Source of the DNA: Phycisphaerae bacterium
Lineage (GTDB): Bacteria > Planctomycetota > Phycisphaerae > Sedimentisphaerales > Anaerobacaceae
Reading direction: 5' to 3'
DNA: 64,000 nucleotides
NCBI GenBank assembly: GCA_016782865.1
Contig: JADHXR010000014.1
Location: 1-64,000, forward strand
Position numbers and translations under genes: made by a program. The first letter of the stretch is position 1. Each line of letters begins with the position of its first letter. The notes below the pieces were generated by a model. The model was given only the letters and a program-made list of their open reading frames with translations. It was not told the origin of the DNA and ran no database searches. Shown here piece after piece: positions 25,763 to 34,500 of the stretch.

Positions 25763-27034
25763 ATGGTAATAGAACGACAAAACAAAGACGGTTGCGTTGA
25801 AAATGAGCAGGTGTGCGAAGCGATGGCCGAGTTCTTCGCACAAAACGACTGCACGGGCAAACGAATCCTGGTAATAATCCCCGACAATACCCGCTCGGGG
25901 CCGATAGGTGAGATGTTCAAGCTCATGTATGAGTTCCTGGGACCCAAGGCAAAGGCCGTCGATTGCCTGGTCGCGCTGGGGACCCATAAGGCCATGAGCG
26001 ACGAACAGATCTGCGTCAGACTCAGCATGACGCCTCACGAGCGAAGCAGCAAATACGCAGCGGTGAAATTCTTCAACCACGAATGGCAAAAGCCTCAGAC
26101 GTTCACTTCCATCGGGAAAATCACCGCCGACGAAATCGAAGAGATCAGCGACGGTCTGTTTCGTGAAGAAGTGGACGTCTCAATCAACAAGCTGATCTTT
26201 GAATACGATGAATTCTTTATCCTGGGTCCCGTATTTCCACATGAGGTAGTCGGCTTTTCCGGCGGACACAAATACATCTTCCCCGGCATCTCGGGCGATG
26301 AGATTATTCACTTCTTCCACTGGCTTTCCGGCGTGATAACAAGCCCGGCAATAATCGGCAACAAACGGACACCAACGAGAGCGGTCGTAGAGAAAGCCGC
26401 CTCGTTCATTAACATACCGCACAATCTGTTCGCCGTCGTGGCGCTGGAAAATGAGCTTAAGGGGATTTTTGTCGGGGACACACTTGAAGCCTGGGAAAGG
26501 GCCGCGGACTTGTCCGAGCAGGTCCATATCATCTACAAAGACAAGCCGTACAACACGATTCTCGGTATCGCCCCCAAAATGTACGACGACATCTGGGTCG
26601 CGGGCAAGGTAATGTACAAGCTCGAGCCGATACTCGCCGATGGCGGGACGTTGATCATCTATGCCCCGCACATTACTGAGATTTCCTACTCCCACCACGA
26701 ATGGCTCGACAAAATTGGGTACCACACGCGCGATTATTTCCTCAAGCGAATGGAACAGTTCGCGGGAATCCCCCGGGGGATTATCGCCCACTCGACCCAC
26801 GTCAAGGGTATCGGCACGTTCATAGACGGCGTGGAAGAACCACGCGTCAACGTCGTGCTGGCGACAGGCATCAGCAAGCAGCGATGTAAAAAGGTAAACC
26901 TTGACTATATGAATCCGGACGACATAAACATAGCCGACTACGAAAACAAAGAGGACGAAGGAATCCTCGTCGTCCACCACGCCGGCGAAGTCCTGCACCG
27001 TTTGTCAGATGGGACCATTCCCCGCATCCCCTAA
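25763..27034 (+). CDS. LarA-family (nickel-pincer) racemase/epimerase-like protein
   Basis: A 423-aa member of the lactate racemase family. The hallmark 'HEVVGFSGGHKYIFPGISG' keeps the His and the Lys that in LarA carries the nickel-pincer cofactor; 'VIIPDNTRSGP' corresponds to the substrate-binding D..R block. Known LarA homologues racemise lactate or epimerise other 2-hydroxy acids. No larB, larC or larE (cofactor synthesis) is in this window. It lies 270 nt downstream of the SDR cassette and is read in the same direction, so a 2-hydroxy sugar acid is a reasonable substrate guess. GAGG lies about 10 nt before the ATG. Confidence 0.82.
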   Translation: MVIERQNKDGCVENEQVCEAMAEFFAQNDCTGKRILVIIPDNTRSGPIGEMFKLMYEFLGPKAKAVDCLVALGTHKAMSDEQICVRLSMTPHERSSKYAAVKFFNHEWQKPQTFTSIGKITADEIEEISDGLFREEVDVSINKLIFEYDEFFILGPVFPHEVVGFSGGHKYIFPGISGDEIIHFFHWLSGVITSPAIIGNKRTPTRAVVEKAASFINIPHNLFAVVALENELKGIFVGDTLEAWERAADLSEQVHIIYKDKPYNTILGIAPKMYDDIWVAGKVMYKLEPILADGGTLIIYAPHITEISYSHHEWLDKIGYHTRDYFLKRMEQFAGIPRGIIAHSTHVKGIGTFIDGVEEPRVNVVLATGISKQRCKKVNLDYMNPDDINIADYENKEDEGILVVHHAGEVLHRLSDGTIPRIP

Positions 27035-27073
27035 GAATAGGTCTCCCTGTGTTCCTCATGGGTCATAAGCTGA

Positions 27074-28258
27074 TCAGACAGTTGTCTTTGGGATGAATAT
27101 CTCGGTGACGGACCGCACCGCAAAGCTGTCAGTCATGCCAGCGATGAAGTCCAGGACTATCAGTTCGTCTGGGTCGCTGGGATCATACACACCCTTCATA
27201 TCGCCACGGACAAAGAGTTGGAGAACTCTGTATACATCCGGGATTGACTTGTCCTTAGCCGGAGCAGGGTACTTGTAAGATCGAAATCTCTCTTTGTCCT
27301 TAAGTTCCTTCAGTAGGTCACTGAAGAGGTATCCAAGCATCTTCTTAGTTTGGGCCATATACCCTTCTGCCTGGTTGCTGTGGTAGATGTGCTCGCCATT
27401 GAAATCGATGAGTTCATGAAGCAGTTTACCTAATCCAGGTGATACAGCCACGTAGTCCTTGTCGTAGCTATTCTGAATCATGTCTTCGATAAACGTCCCA
27501 ATTATCATGCCATTTGTTTTCCCAAGCTTTCTCTTGAATTTCGCAGGAATTTGACTTTTTCTGATCACCCCAGCCTCGAGGGCGTCCTCCACATCTTTCC
27601 CAGCATAAGCAATCTTGTCAATCAGGCGGACAATGCATCCTTCGAGCGTCCCAGGGGCGCCAGCTTGTTGTTGTGCTCGAATTCGCTCAAGGGGCTTTTT
27701 CTTTGTTATAGGTTCAAGCCTGCAAGTCGTGAAGTCCTCGCCGCAGTGCGATATAATACCATCCCTAACCTCCCATGTAAGATTCAAGCCCGGGCGTTCT
27801 CGATCTCTTTTCGCGATATGATCGACGACTCTGAGTCCATAGATTTCATGAGAAAAGGTCGGCATAATCTTCTTTAGAGCCGGGTGGCCTTCTATGATGC
27901 TCTGAAGAAATTTCTCCCCCTGATGGCCGAAAGGCGCATGGCCAATGTCATGGGCCAACCCTATGGCTTCAGCAAAATCTTCGTTCAGTCCGAGGCAGCG
28001 AGCAACGGTGCGAGCAGCCGAGGCGACAAATCTGACGTGATCCATTCGCGTGCTGACATGATCATTCTGCGGAAAATAGAAGACCTGTGTCTTGTGTCTT
28101 AACCGACGAAAGGACTGAGAGTAAATTATTCGATGTGTGTCACGCTGAAACTCAGTACGAAAGTCATCTGGAGCTTGTTTAATCCTCCTTCCTTTCGTAC
28201 CTATTGCGGCGAATTCATTTGAGAACAACTCCCTCTCGGCTCTTTTGAAGCTTGACAT
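27074..28258 (-). CDS. dGTPase-like HD-domain triphosphohydrolase
   Basis: A 394-aa dGTP triphosphohydrolase family protein, which converts dNTP to deoxynucleoside plus triphosphate. The N-terminus 'RRIKQAPDDFRTEFQRDTH' and 'SQSFRRLRHKTQVF' is diagnostic. The HD metal site is His in 'STRMDHVRFV', His-Asp in 'GLAHDIGHAPFGH' and Asp in 'RLIDKIAYAGKD'. The start at 28258 is preferred because GGGAG lies 5 nt upstream; a longer start at 28279 exists. Its 5' end overlaps the deoxyribosyltransferase-like gene by 44 nt, so the pair is translationally linked. Convergent with larA, 39 nt apart. Confidence 0.9.
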   Translation of the reverse strand: MSSFKRAERELFSNEFAAIGTKGRRIKQAPDDFRTEFQRDTHRIIYSQSFRRLRHKTQVFYFPQNDHVSTRMDHVRFVASAARTVARCLGLNEDFAEAIGLAHDIGHAPFGHQGEKFLQSIIEGHPALKKIMPTFSHEIYGLRVVDHIAKRDRERPGLNLTWEVRDGIISHCGEDFTTCRLEPITKKKPLERIRAQQQAGAPGTLEGCIVRLIDKIAYAGKDVEDALEAGVIRKSQIPAKFKRKLGKTNGMIIGTFIEDMIQNSYDKDYVAVSPGLGKLLHELIDFNGEHIYHSNQAEGYMAQTKKMLGYLFSDLLKELKDKERFRSYKYPAPAKDKSIPDVYRVLQLFVRGDMKGVYDPSDPDELIVLDFIAGMTDSFAVRSVTEIFIPKTTV

Positions 28259-28871
28259 TTCCTCTCCCAAATAGGTCAATAAGCAAATCGGTTATATCTC
28301 TTGCGTCTTTCTCGGAAGCCAAGCAGCTACTGATTTCTTTCCCATTTTGCGTAGCTGCTTCAAAACGTGAATTTTGGAACTGGGGGAACTCATCTGCCCT
28401 GTTTGAGAACTTGGCGGAAAAAGCTGAGGGAACCTCTTCATACTCGCTCACGTACTCAAAGTTCGAGAGCCCCAGAACCATTGGGTTACAGTTGCCTTCG
28501 AGCAGGGATCTGTCATCATTCTTGAATATGACCAGCGTCTTGTCGTGTGCCCACGCAATTCCGGCTTCGACCATCGCACCTTCGTCGGGGACGCGGCCAT
28601 TCATGTTCAGTACCAAGCCGTGGCTATCAGTAATATGAAAGACATCCAAACAGAATATAGCATTGTTGAGTATTTTACTGGCGCCTTCAGACGACACATT
28701 CCGCCGCAAAAGGACTGGCAGAAGTCTGGCAAATTCAAGTCCATCTCTCTGAGGAAGAAATACAGCATAGCCCGCGCGTTCGAGGGAAACAGCAATATGT
28801 TCCATTTCCTCACGCTCTTTCGGATTAAACAACGGACCAGCGCAGTATATCTTGTATGGACGTTTGTTCAT
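28215..28871 (-). CDS. Nucleoside 2-deoxyribosyltransferase-like protein
   Basis: A 218-aa protein. I start it at 28871, where AAAGGAGG lies about 5 nt upstream, although the frame is open for a further 104 codons upstream. 'YKIYCAGPLFNPKEREEME' is the family N-terminus and 'DEGAMVEAGIAWA' carries the catalytic Glu of the D.G(T/A)..E.G motif. Family members transfer deoxyribose between bases or hydrolyse nucleosides and nucleotides. After the domain a C-terminal tail of about 60 residues runs to the overlap with the dGTPase gene. Together the pair would act on the dNTP/deoxynucleoside pool (inference). Confidence 0.8.
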   Translation of the reverse strand: MNKRPYKIYCAGPLFNPKEREEMEHIAVSLERAGYAVFLPQRDGLEFARLLPVLLRRNVSSEGASKILNNAIFCLDVFHITDSHGLVLNMNGRVPDEGAMVEAGIAWAHDKTLVIFKNDDRSLLEGNCNPMVLGLSNFEYVSEYEEVPSAFSAKFSNRADEFPQFQNSRFEAATQNGKEISSCLASEKDARDITDLLIDLFGRGNVKLQKSREGVVLK

Positions 28872-29600
28872 GAAGCCTCCTTTTGAAATTCTAAGTACGC
28901 CACAGTTTTCAGAAACACTCCCTGAGGAATAAACGGCAACGCACATGATGTCAAGCCTAAAACTCGCCAAAATTGGGCTCACAGCAAGAAAACCATGAGG
29001 ACCACCAATAAAATCCGTTGAATCTGCCAAGGTACAAGAAGCATCCTCGTGGGCCGAAAAGACCGAGACCCCAGCGTACGCATGATAAGAATCACACACA
29101 TGTTTCAACGTTTCGTTTGATCGCTGCTCGCAAATCCTAGCCTCAGCCGATTCAAGTAACAAGCTGCATTTGACTTTTTCCAAATCATTGTTATGTCATG
29201 TTGAATCTTCTGCCCATACTCACTTCATCGCTGGCCTATGAGCTTCCAATCACGTCACCAGTCTTCAAACACTGGACTCACAATCAGCGGGTACACTTAT
29301 TGGCATGCTGGAACAAAAGGCTGTCCTGCCTCTGGACGTTTAGCAGTTGACGAGCACCTTGAAAGGGTTGGTCTATACTACAAAGCGTTTGAGAAGATAA
29401 CGCTCACCGAATCGCTTCTGATTGATTCGAATCAACCACATTTGTTTTGGGAAAAAGTGAAAACGCTTTCTACTGGCGAACTTGGGTTAGAATTTCCGGC
29501 CGCAGGCTGGCGTGGGGCTTTTTTGTTGCAGAAGATTCCACGGGCCGATATGATTCTTGTGACTTGACTTTGTTGGCTCTTGGATATGCGGGAATCTGGT
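28872..29600. other. Interval without a supported gene
   Basis: A minus-strand frame continues upstream of the deoxyribosyltransferase start to 29183 without a ribosome site, and a plus-strand frame of 109 aa (29238-29567) has no recognisable domain and ends inside a dispersed hairpin repeat. The only feature I can support is the hairpin at 29491-29526. Confidence 0.4.
29491..29526 (+). repeat. Dispersed hairpin repeat, copy 1
   Basis: AATTTCCGGCC-GCA-GGCTGG followed by CGTGGGGCTTTTTTG. The stem CCGGCC/GGCTGG (29496-29501, 29105-29110 offset within the same copy: second arm 29505-29510) is 6 bp with one G-T pair. Other copies lie at 30444-30478 and 52600-52640. It is terminator-like in shape. 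Confidence 0.6.
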
Positions 29601-29873
29601 ATGATTTCATCGAATCTCATAGAAACCGTGAAAGCCTGTGCCGAGGACTTTGGCGTCGAATGCGTCTGGCTGTTTGGCTCGGCCCTGGAAGACGAGAGCA
29701 ACGCCACGGATATCGATCTGGCTGTTGAAGGACTGGCCCCTGAGAAGTTCTTCGACTTCTACGGCCGTCTTTTCTTCGAGTTGCCCAAACCGGTCGACCT
29801 TGTCGACCTGGAGCAGGAACCGCCCATCGCTGCTGTGATACGTGCAAGAGGAGTCCGCATTTATGAGCGCTGA
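29601..29873 (+). CDS. MNT-type minimal nucleotidyltransferase
   Basis: A 90-aa nucleotidyltransferase-fold protein of the kind that pairs with HEPN toxins. 'VWLFGSALEDESNATDIDLAVE' contains the GS motif and the D.D metal pair, and 'KPVDLVDLEQEPPIAAVIRAR' holds the third Asp and the usual C-terminus. The start at 29601 is chosen for length and the GCGGGAA upstream; a TTG/ATG start at 29580 or 29586 is possible. MntA-type antitoxins AMPylate their HepT partner (known for the family). The downstream partner here overlaps the 3' end by 11 nt but is only 33 aa long, so the module appears broken. Confidence 0.75.
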   Translation: MISSNLIETVKACAEDFGVECVWLFGSALEDESNATDIDLAVEGLAPEKFFDFYGRLFFELPKPVDLVDLEQEPPIAAVIRARGVRIYER

Positions 29874-29964
29874 AGCAGACTACATACTCGATGAAAACAG
29901 GCTACGGGAACTGGCCACGCCCATACCGGGACTATGCAAGAATTTCTTGGACAGCATCGACTGA
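29863..29964 (+). pseudogene. Truncated partner (HEPN-like?) of the MNT gene
   Basis: An ATG with a strong AAGAGGAG ribosome site lies inside the nucleotidyltransferase gene, exactly where a HepT toxin normally starts, but the frame runs only 33 codons ('MSAEADYILDENRLRELATP...') before a stop. The downstream DNA is repeat-rich spacer. The most economical reading is a HEPN toxin truncated by rearrangement; the fragment is too short to prove the family. Confidence 0.45.
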
Positions 29965-30272
29965 AACGCCCTACACATCCTTTTTCCTTTTACCTTCTTT
30001 AGCCCCGCCTTTCGCCTTCCCATGCTTTATTGTTCTCTTTCGCCTTTTGCACTTTGCTTTTCCCCTCGGGTCCCCGAACCGAATGGGCTGGCTGTCTTGG
30101 GGGGAGACACGGTGTTCGCATCGTCTGGCGACGTCGAATCCTGCTGCTGCGACCAAGAACGCATGACTCTGTTGAGTTGCTTCTTCGCTGTTTCCAAGAC
30201 TTCGGGCTCCATGCCCCACGTGCTGTTCTGACATTCGATCGGGATGCTGTTTGGCTTTGTTTCTTCACTCTT

Positions 30273-30350
30273 GGGTCCACAGGCACTGAGGCACGAAGGA
30301 ATACTTCGACATTGGATGTTCCTTGTTCGATATTCGATATTCCACTGCTG
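30273..30350 (+). repeat. Dispersed repeat 'TTCCTTGTTCGATATTC', copy A
   Basis: This 78-bp unit begins GGGTCCACAGGCACTGAGG, passes CGAAGGAATAC and ends GATATTCCACTGCTG. It is nearly identical to 30611-30713 apart from one insertion in that copy, and its second half matches 52699-52740. Confidence 0.75.
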
Positions 30351-30443
30351 TTTTCCTCCCGATTTCCTGCTATCCTGATTACCCGCCCCCTGCTATTTTG
30401 GTTTCCTGTTCGTCTGTCTTGTCCTGCATGCGGACTTGCCTGC

Positions 30444-30478
30444 AATTTCCGGCCATAGGCTGGCGTTTGGCTTTGTTC
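30444..30478 (+). repeat. Dispersed hairpin repeat, copy 2
   Basis: AATTTCCGGCC-ATA-GGCTGG (arms 30449-30454 and 30458-30463), then CGTTTGGCTTTGTTCC. It shares downstream text ending TTAACCGCGG with the copy at 52600. Confidence 0.65.
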
Positions 30479-30490
30479 CGCATTTCTCAT

Positions 30491-30528
30491 TAACCGCGGA
30501 TTACGCAGATTCACGCGGATAAACACGG
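30491..30528 (-). repeat. Decamer array (CGCGGATT), inverse orientation
   Basis: ACCGCGGATT, ACGCAGATTC and ACGCGGATAA follow each other with a period of 10, then ACACGG. It is the reverse-oriented, more diverged counterpart of 25581-25610. Confidence 0.6.
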
Positions 30529-30560
30529 TTTTTGTCCACCCCGGAGGTACGAAGAAGAAC

Positions 30561-30605
30561 AATAATCAATAGTTAATAATCAATAGTTAATAATCAATAA
30601 TCAAT
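30561..30605. repeat. AT-rich 14-bp tandem repeat
   Basis: The unit AATAATCAATAGTT occurs twice exactly, then twice in shortened form (AATAATCAAT, AATCAAT). There are no spacers, so it is not CRISPR. Confidence 0.8.
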
Positions 30606-30610
30606 TTCAA

Positions 30611-30713
30611 GGGCCACAAAGGCACGGAGGCGCGAAGGAATACCTTGACATTGGATGTTCCTTGTTCGATGCCTGTCCCGAGCAGGGTCGAGGGATTCGA
30701 TATTCCACTGCTG
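30611..30713 (+). repeat. Dispersed repeat 'TTCCTTGTTCGATATTC', copy B, with a 24-bp insert
   Basis: Aligns with copy A from GGGCCACA to CCACTGCTG, but 30671-30694 (starting GCCTGTCCCGAGCAGGG) has no counterpart in copy A and sits exactly between GTTCGAT and ATTCGATATTCC. The insert contains CCC-GAGCA-GGG and belongs to another dispersed family, with relatives near 53444 and 53975. Confidence 0.75.
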
Positions 30714-30827
30714 CTTGCCTGACTCTCGCTACCTGCTCAAACATGCGTGCGGGAAGCATTTGATCCTCGGCTTGTTCGGCGGTACAATGGCGGCACATCA
30801 TTGCCAGATCGATATCCGAGAACGAGC

Positions 30828-31406
30828 ATGAACGATGTTACACGAATCTTGAACGCCATCGAGCAGGGTGATCCCCGGGCTACGGAAGAGCTGCTTCCCC
30901 TGGTCTATGAGCAGTTGCGTCTTCTTGCCGCTCGGAAAATGTCGCAGGAATTGCCCGGTCAGACACTTCAGGCAACGGCGCTCGTGCACGAAGCATATCT
31001 CAGGCTTCTCGGGGCGCAGAATGAACAATGGGACAGCCGGGGCCACTTCTTCAAGGCTGCCGCCGAAGCGATGAGAAGGATACTAATCGAGAACGCCCGC
31101 AAGAAGAAGAGCCTCAGGCGCGGAGGCGACAGAAAACGGGTCGAACTTGACGAGGCCATACTTGTTACGCCGCAGGAGATTGCTCCCGAGGATCTGCTGG
31201 CCTTTGATGAGGCGCTTGAGAAACTTGGCGGAACGGACAGGACCAAGTCCGACCTGGTAAAACTACGGGTTTTTGCCGGGCTGACCGGTAAGCAGGCGGC
31301 CGAAATACTGGGAATATCACAAGCCAAGGCCTCTGAGGACCTCACCTACGCTCGAGCATGGCTCTGCCTGGAGATGAACAAGGACGAGCCGGGTTCGCAC
31401 AGGTGA
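30828..31406 (+). CDS. ECF sigma factor, planctomycete type
   Basis: A 192-aa sigma factor starting at the ATG at 30828 ('MNDVTRILNAIEQGDPRATE'). Region 2 is 'LPLVYEQLRLLAARKMSQE', 'ALVHEAYLRLLG' and 'GHFFKAAAEAMRRILIENA'; region 4 is 'LVKLRVFAGLTGKQAAEILG' plus 'KASEDLTYARAWL'. This text is characteristic of the Rhodopirellula/Verrucomicrobium ECF group (TIGR02999). These sigma factors are normally encoded next to a membrane Ser/Thr kinase, as here, which suggests that the kinase controls the sigma factor or its regulon. It begins after an 860-bp repeat-rich spacer. Confidence 0.92.
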   Translation: MNDVTRILNAIEQGDPRATEELLPLVYEQLRLLAARKMSQELPGQTLQATALVHEAYLRLLGAQNEQWDSRGHFFKAAAEAMRRILIENARKKKSLRRGGDRKRVELDEAILVTPQEIAPEDLLAFDEALEKLGGTDRTKSDLVKLRVFAGLTGKQAAEILGISQAKASEDLTYARAWLCLEMNKDEPGSHR

Positions 31407-31550
31407 AGTCAGAGATCAGGAGGGTTGTTCTCAAAATGAACCTTTTGGAAGACACTTTTCCTGTACACCATTCTCACTTTTTCCGAGGTTTTCCATTTTT
31501 CTGCGAATTTCGACGGCTCGGATTTCGCATTATGTTGTGGAGACCAATGT

Positions 31551-34500
31551 ATGTCGGACAAAGACAACAATGAAGAGGCAATTTTCAAAGCGGCGGTAAA
31601 ACTCAAGACCCCCGCTGAGCGAGAGGCCTATCTGGAAAACGCCTGTGGCAACGACAGCGAACTGCTGGCCAGGGTAACATCGCTGCTCGAGGTCAGCGGC
31701 AGCGAGAACAGCATACTCGACGTTCTCATCGCCGAGCCGGAGGTTACGCCCGACGATCATCCAATTGCCGAAGGCCCCGGCACGGTCATAGGCCGCTACA
31801 AGCTGCTGGAGAAAATCGGCGAGGGTGGTATGGCAGTAGTGTATATGGCCGAGCAAGGGAAGCCAATCCGCCGCAAGATCGCCCTGAAGATCATCAAGCT
31901 GGGCATGGACACCAAGTCGGTTATCGCAAGATTCGAGGCCGAACGGCAAGCCCTTGCCATGATGGACCATCCGAATATTGCGACGGTTCTCGATGCCGGC
32001 GCAACCGAGACGGGCCGGCCCTACTTTGTTATGGAGCTAGTCACCGGCATCTCTATTACCGAATACTGCGACAAGAACAATCTCAGCACCAAAGAAAGAC
32101 TTGCCCTGTTCATCCAAGTGTGCAAAGCCGTCCAGCACGCCCACCAGAAGGGAATCATACATCGCGATATCAAGCCAACCAACGTGATGGTAACGCAGCA
32201 CGAGGGCACGCCCGTTCCAAAGGTCATCGACTTCGGCATCGCCAAAGCCACCAACCAGCGGCTGACGGAAAGGACGCTCTTCACTCGCTACGCTCACATC
32301 ATCGGCACCCCCGCCTACATGAGCCCGGAACAGGCGGATATGAGCGATTTGGACGTCGATACCCGCTCGGACATCTACTCGCTCGGCGTGCTGCTCTACG
32401 AGCTTCTCACCGGTACGACACCATTCAGTGAAGAGAAATTACGTGAAGCAGGCTATCTTCAGATACAGAGGATCATCTGCGAGGAGGAGCCTGCCAAGCC
32501 ATCGACTCGGTTGCGAAGCCTGGGGCAGCAGCTTATGGACGTCGCACGAAGGCGACAAACTAGCGGCGAGGCCTTGCGCAAGCTGATCAGGGGTGACCTG
32601 GATTCTATTGCGATGAAATGTCTGGAGAAGGACCGAACCCGGCGATACATGACAGCGCACGAACTGGTCGAGGAAATCGAGCGTCATCTGAGGTATGAGC
32701 CGATACTGGCTCGCTCACCCAGCATTATCTATCGCCTACGGAAATTCACGCGAAAGTACCGATCGCGTATCGCCGTCGCTGCCGGAGGCACCGTACTCCT
32801 GGCCTGCTTTGTCATAGCGGTAGTGATGTATCGGCAGGCCGTGAACCTTCAGTGGGCTAAGGGCGAAGCGCTGCCGAAGATCGTTGAACTCGTCAAGGAA
32901 ACCGATTATCGTACAGCCTTCCCTTTGGCGCAGAAGGTCAGGAAGTATATTCCAGAAGATCCCACCCTTATCGAATTGTGGCCCCGCATCTGCAAGAACT
33001 ACTCAATTAGAACCAGTCCTGCCGGAGCGGACGTTTTCTGTCGGGAATACTCTGCGGCGGAAGAGCCCTGGCAATATCTTGGACGGTCTCCGCTGGAGAA
33101 CATTACCCTTCCGCAATGCATGTATCGTTGGAAGATCGAAAAGGAAGGATTTGCAACGCATGAATGTGTCACAGAAAGTTCATTCGATGTCCGACTGCAA
33201 GAAGAAGGCCATCTCGACGAGATGGTATGGATTGGGAGTTTTAAGATTAATTCTTCTTCCGATCAGACTATAACTGTCGAAGCTCCATCTTATCTCATTG
33301 ATAAATATGAAGTCACGAATGAGCAGTTCAAGCAGTTTGTGGATAACGGTGGATATGAAAATCGAGACTATTGGAGAGAATCCCAATTCCTGAAGGAAGG
33401 CCGCAAGCTTTCATGGGAGCAGGCCATTAGTGAATTCGTCGATAAATCAGGCCAACCAGGCCCGGCTACATGGGAAGAAGGAACCTATCCCGACGGGCAA
33501 GGCAAGCACCCGGTTTCCGGCGTCAGTTGGTTTGAGGCGGTTGCTTATGCCAGATTCGCCGGTAAGAGCTTGCCGACACTCTACCATTGGGAACAAGCGG
33601 CTTGCCTCTGGGAGTCCATAGTCATTGTCCCCTATAGTAACTTTGCTGTGAGCGGGACCGTCCCCGTGCGAAGTCATCCCGGCATGGGCCACACCGGATT
33701 ATATGACATGGCGGGCAACGTGAAGGAATGGTGCCTCAACGCGACTGACGATTCCGGCAGCCATCGATACATCCTTGGCGGCGGCTGGGGCGAACAGACG
33801 TATATGTTCATCGAAAGGGACTTTCGGTCACCGTGGGGCCGATCCGCCATCAACGGGTTTCGCTGTGTGCTATATCCGGATTCAGCAGAACAGGTAACGA
33901 ATGTATTTCTTAGCCCTATCGAACAACGCCCCGTGAAGGATTATTCAACGGCAGTGCCGTGTTCCGACGAAGAGTTCAGGATTATGTTGAACCACTTCGC
34001 GTACGACCAAACGCCGTTGAACGCTGTGGTCGAGCATATCGACGACCGGTCGCCGTTCTGGAATAGAAAAGAGAAGATCACCTTCGATGCCGCCTACGAT
34101 GGTGAGCGGGTGATTGCTTATCTCTTTGTGCCAACATCTGCTGAGCCACCATATCAGGCGGTCGTCTATTGGCCGGGGAGCAGTGCCTACGAAAGCAAGT
34201 CATTCCAGGACTTACCGGAAAGGCATTCCACGGAGCTTATCCTCACTTGTGGGCGAGCCCTGTTCTTTCCCGTGTACAAAGGAACGTACGAACGCGGCTT
34301 CGACGAGGTGGCCAGCATCCATGCGGGCCCCCTAACGTTTAGAGACATGTTCATCCGAATGGTCAAGGACTTAAGTAGATCGATCGACTACCTGGAAACC
34401 CGCAATGACATCGACAGTGAAAGAATCGCCTACTGCGGCATGAGTGCCGGGGCCACGTTCGGCACCCCCGTGCTGGCCGTGGAAGACCGTTTCAAGGCGG

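Larger units (their letters stand above)
29965..30827. other. Repeat-rich spacer upstream of the sigma factor
   Basis: About 860 bp with no supported gene. It holds two copies of an ~80-bp repeat (30273-30350, 30611-30713), a hairpin repeat (30444-30478), an inverted decamer array (30491-30528) and an AT-rich tandem repeat (30561-30605). Confidence 0.7.

Noticed and set aside
28872-29183. 104-codon in-frame N-terminal extension of the deoxyribosyltransferase-like gene
   Set aside because: A strong AAAGGAGG site directly precedes the internal ATG at 28871 and the extension begins at TTG without a ribosome site.
29238-29567. 109-codon plus-strand frame
   Set aside because: No domain is recognisable, and its last third runs through a dispersed hairpin repeat.
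27074-30000. A complete anti-phage island (dGTPase, deoxyribosyltransferase, MNT, with the TIR gene at 53 kb)
   Set aside because: The MNT partner is truncated, the TIR gene is over 20 kb away and has no partner, and no known system architecture is complete.
30561-30605. Tandem 14-bp repeat as a possible CRISPR array
   Set aside because: The units are contiguous without spacers and no cas gene is present.
33240-33890. FGE-like domain of the kinase as the sulfatase-activating enzyme of the cluster
   Set aside because: The catalytic Cys pair of formylglycine-generating enzymes is missing.
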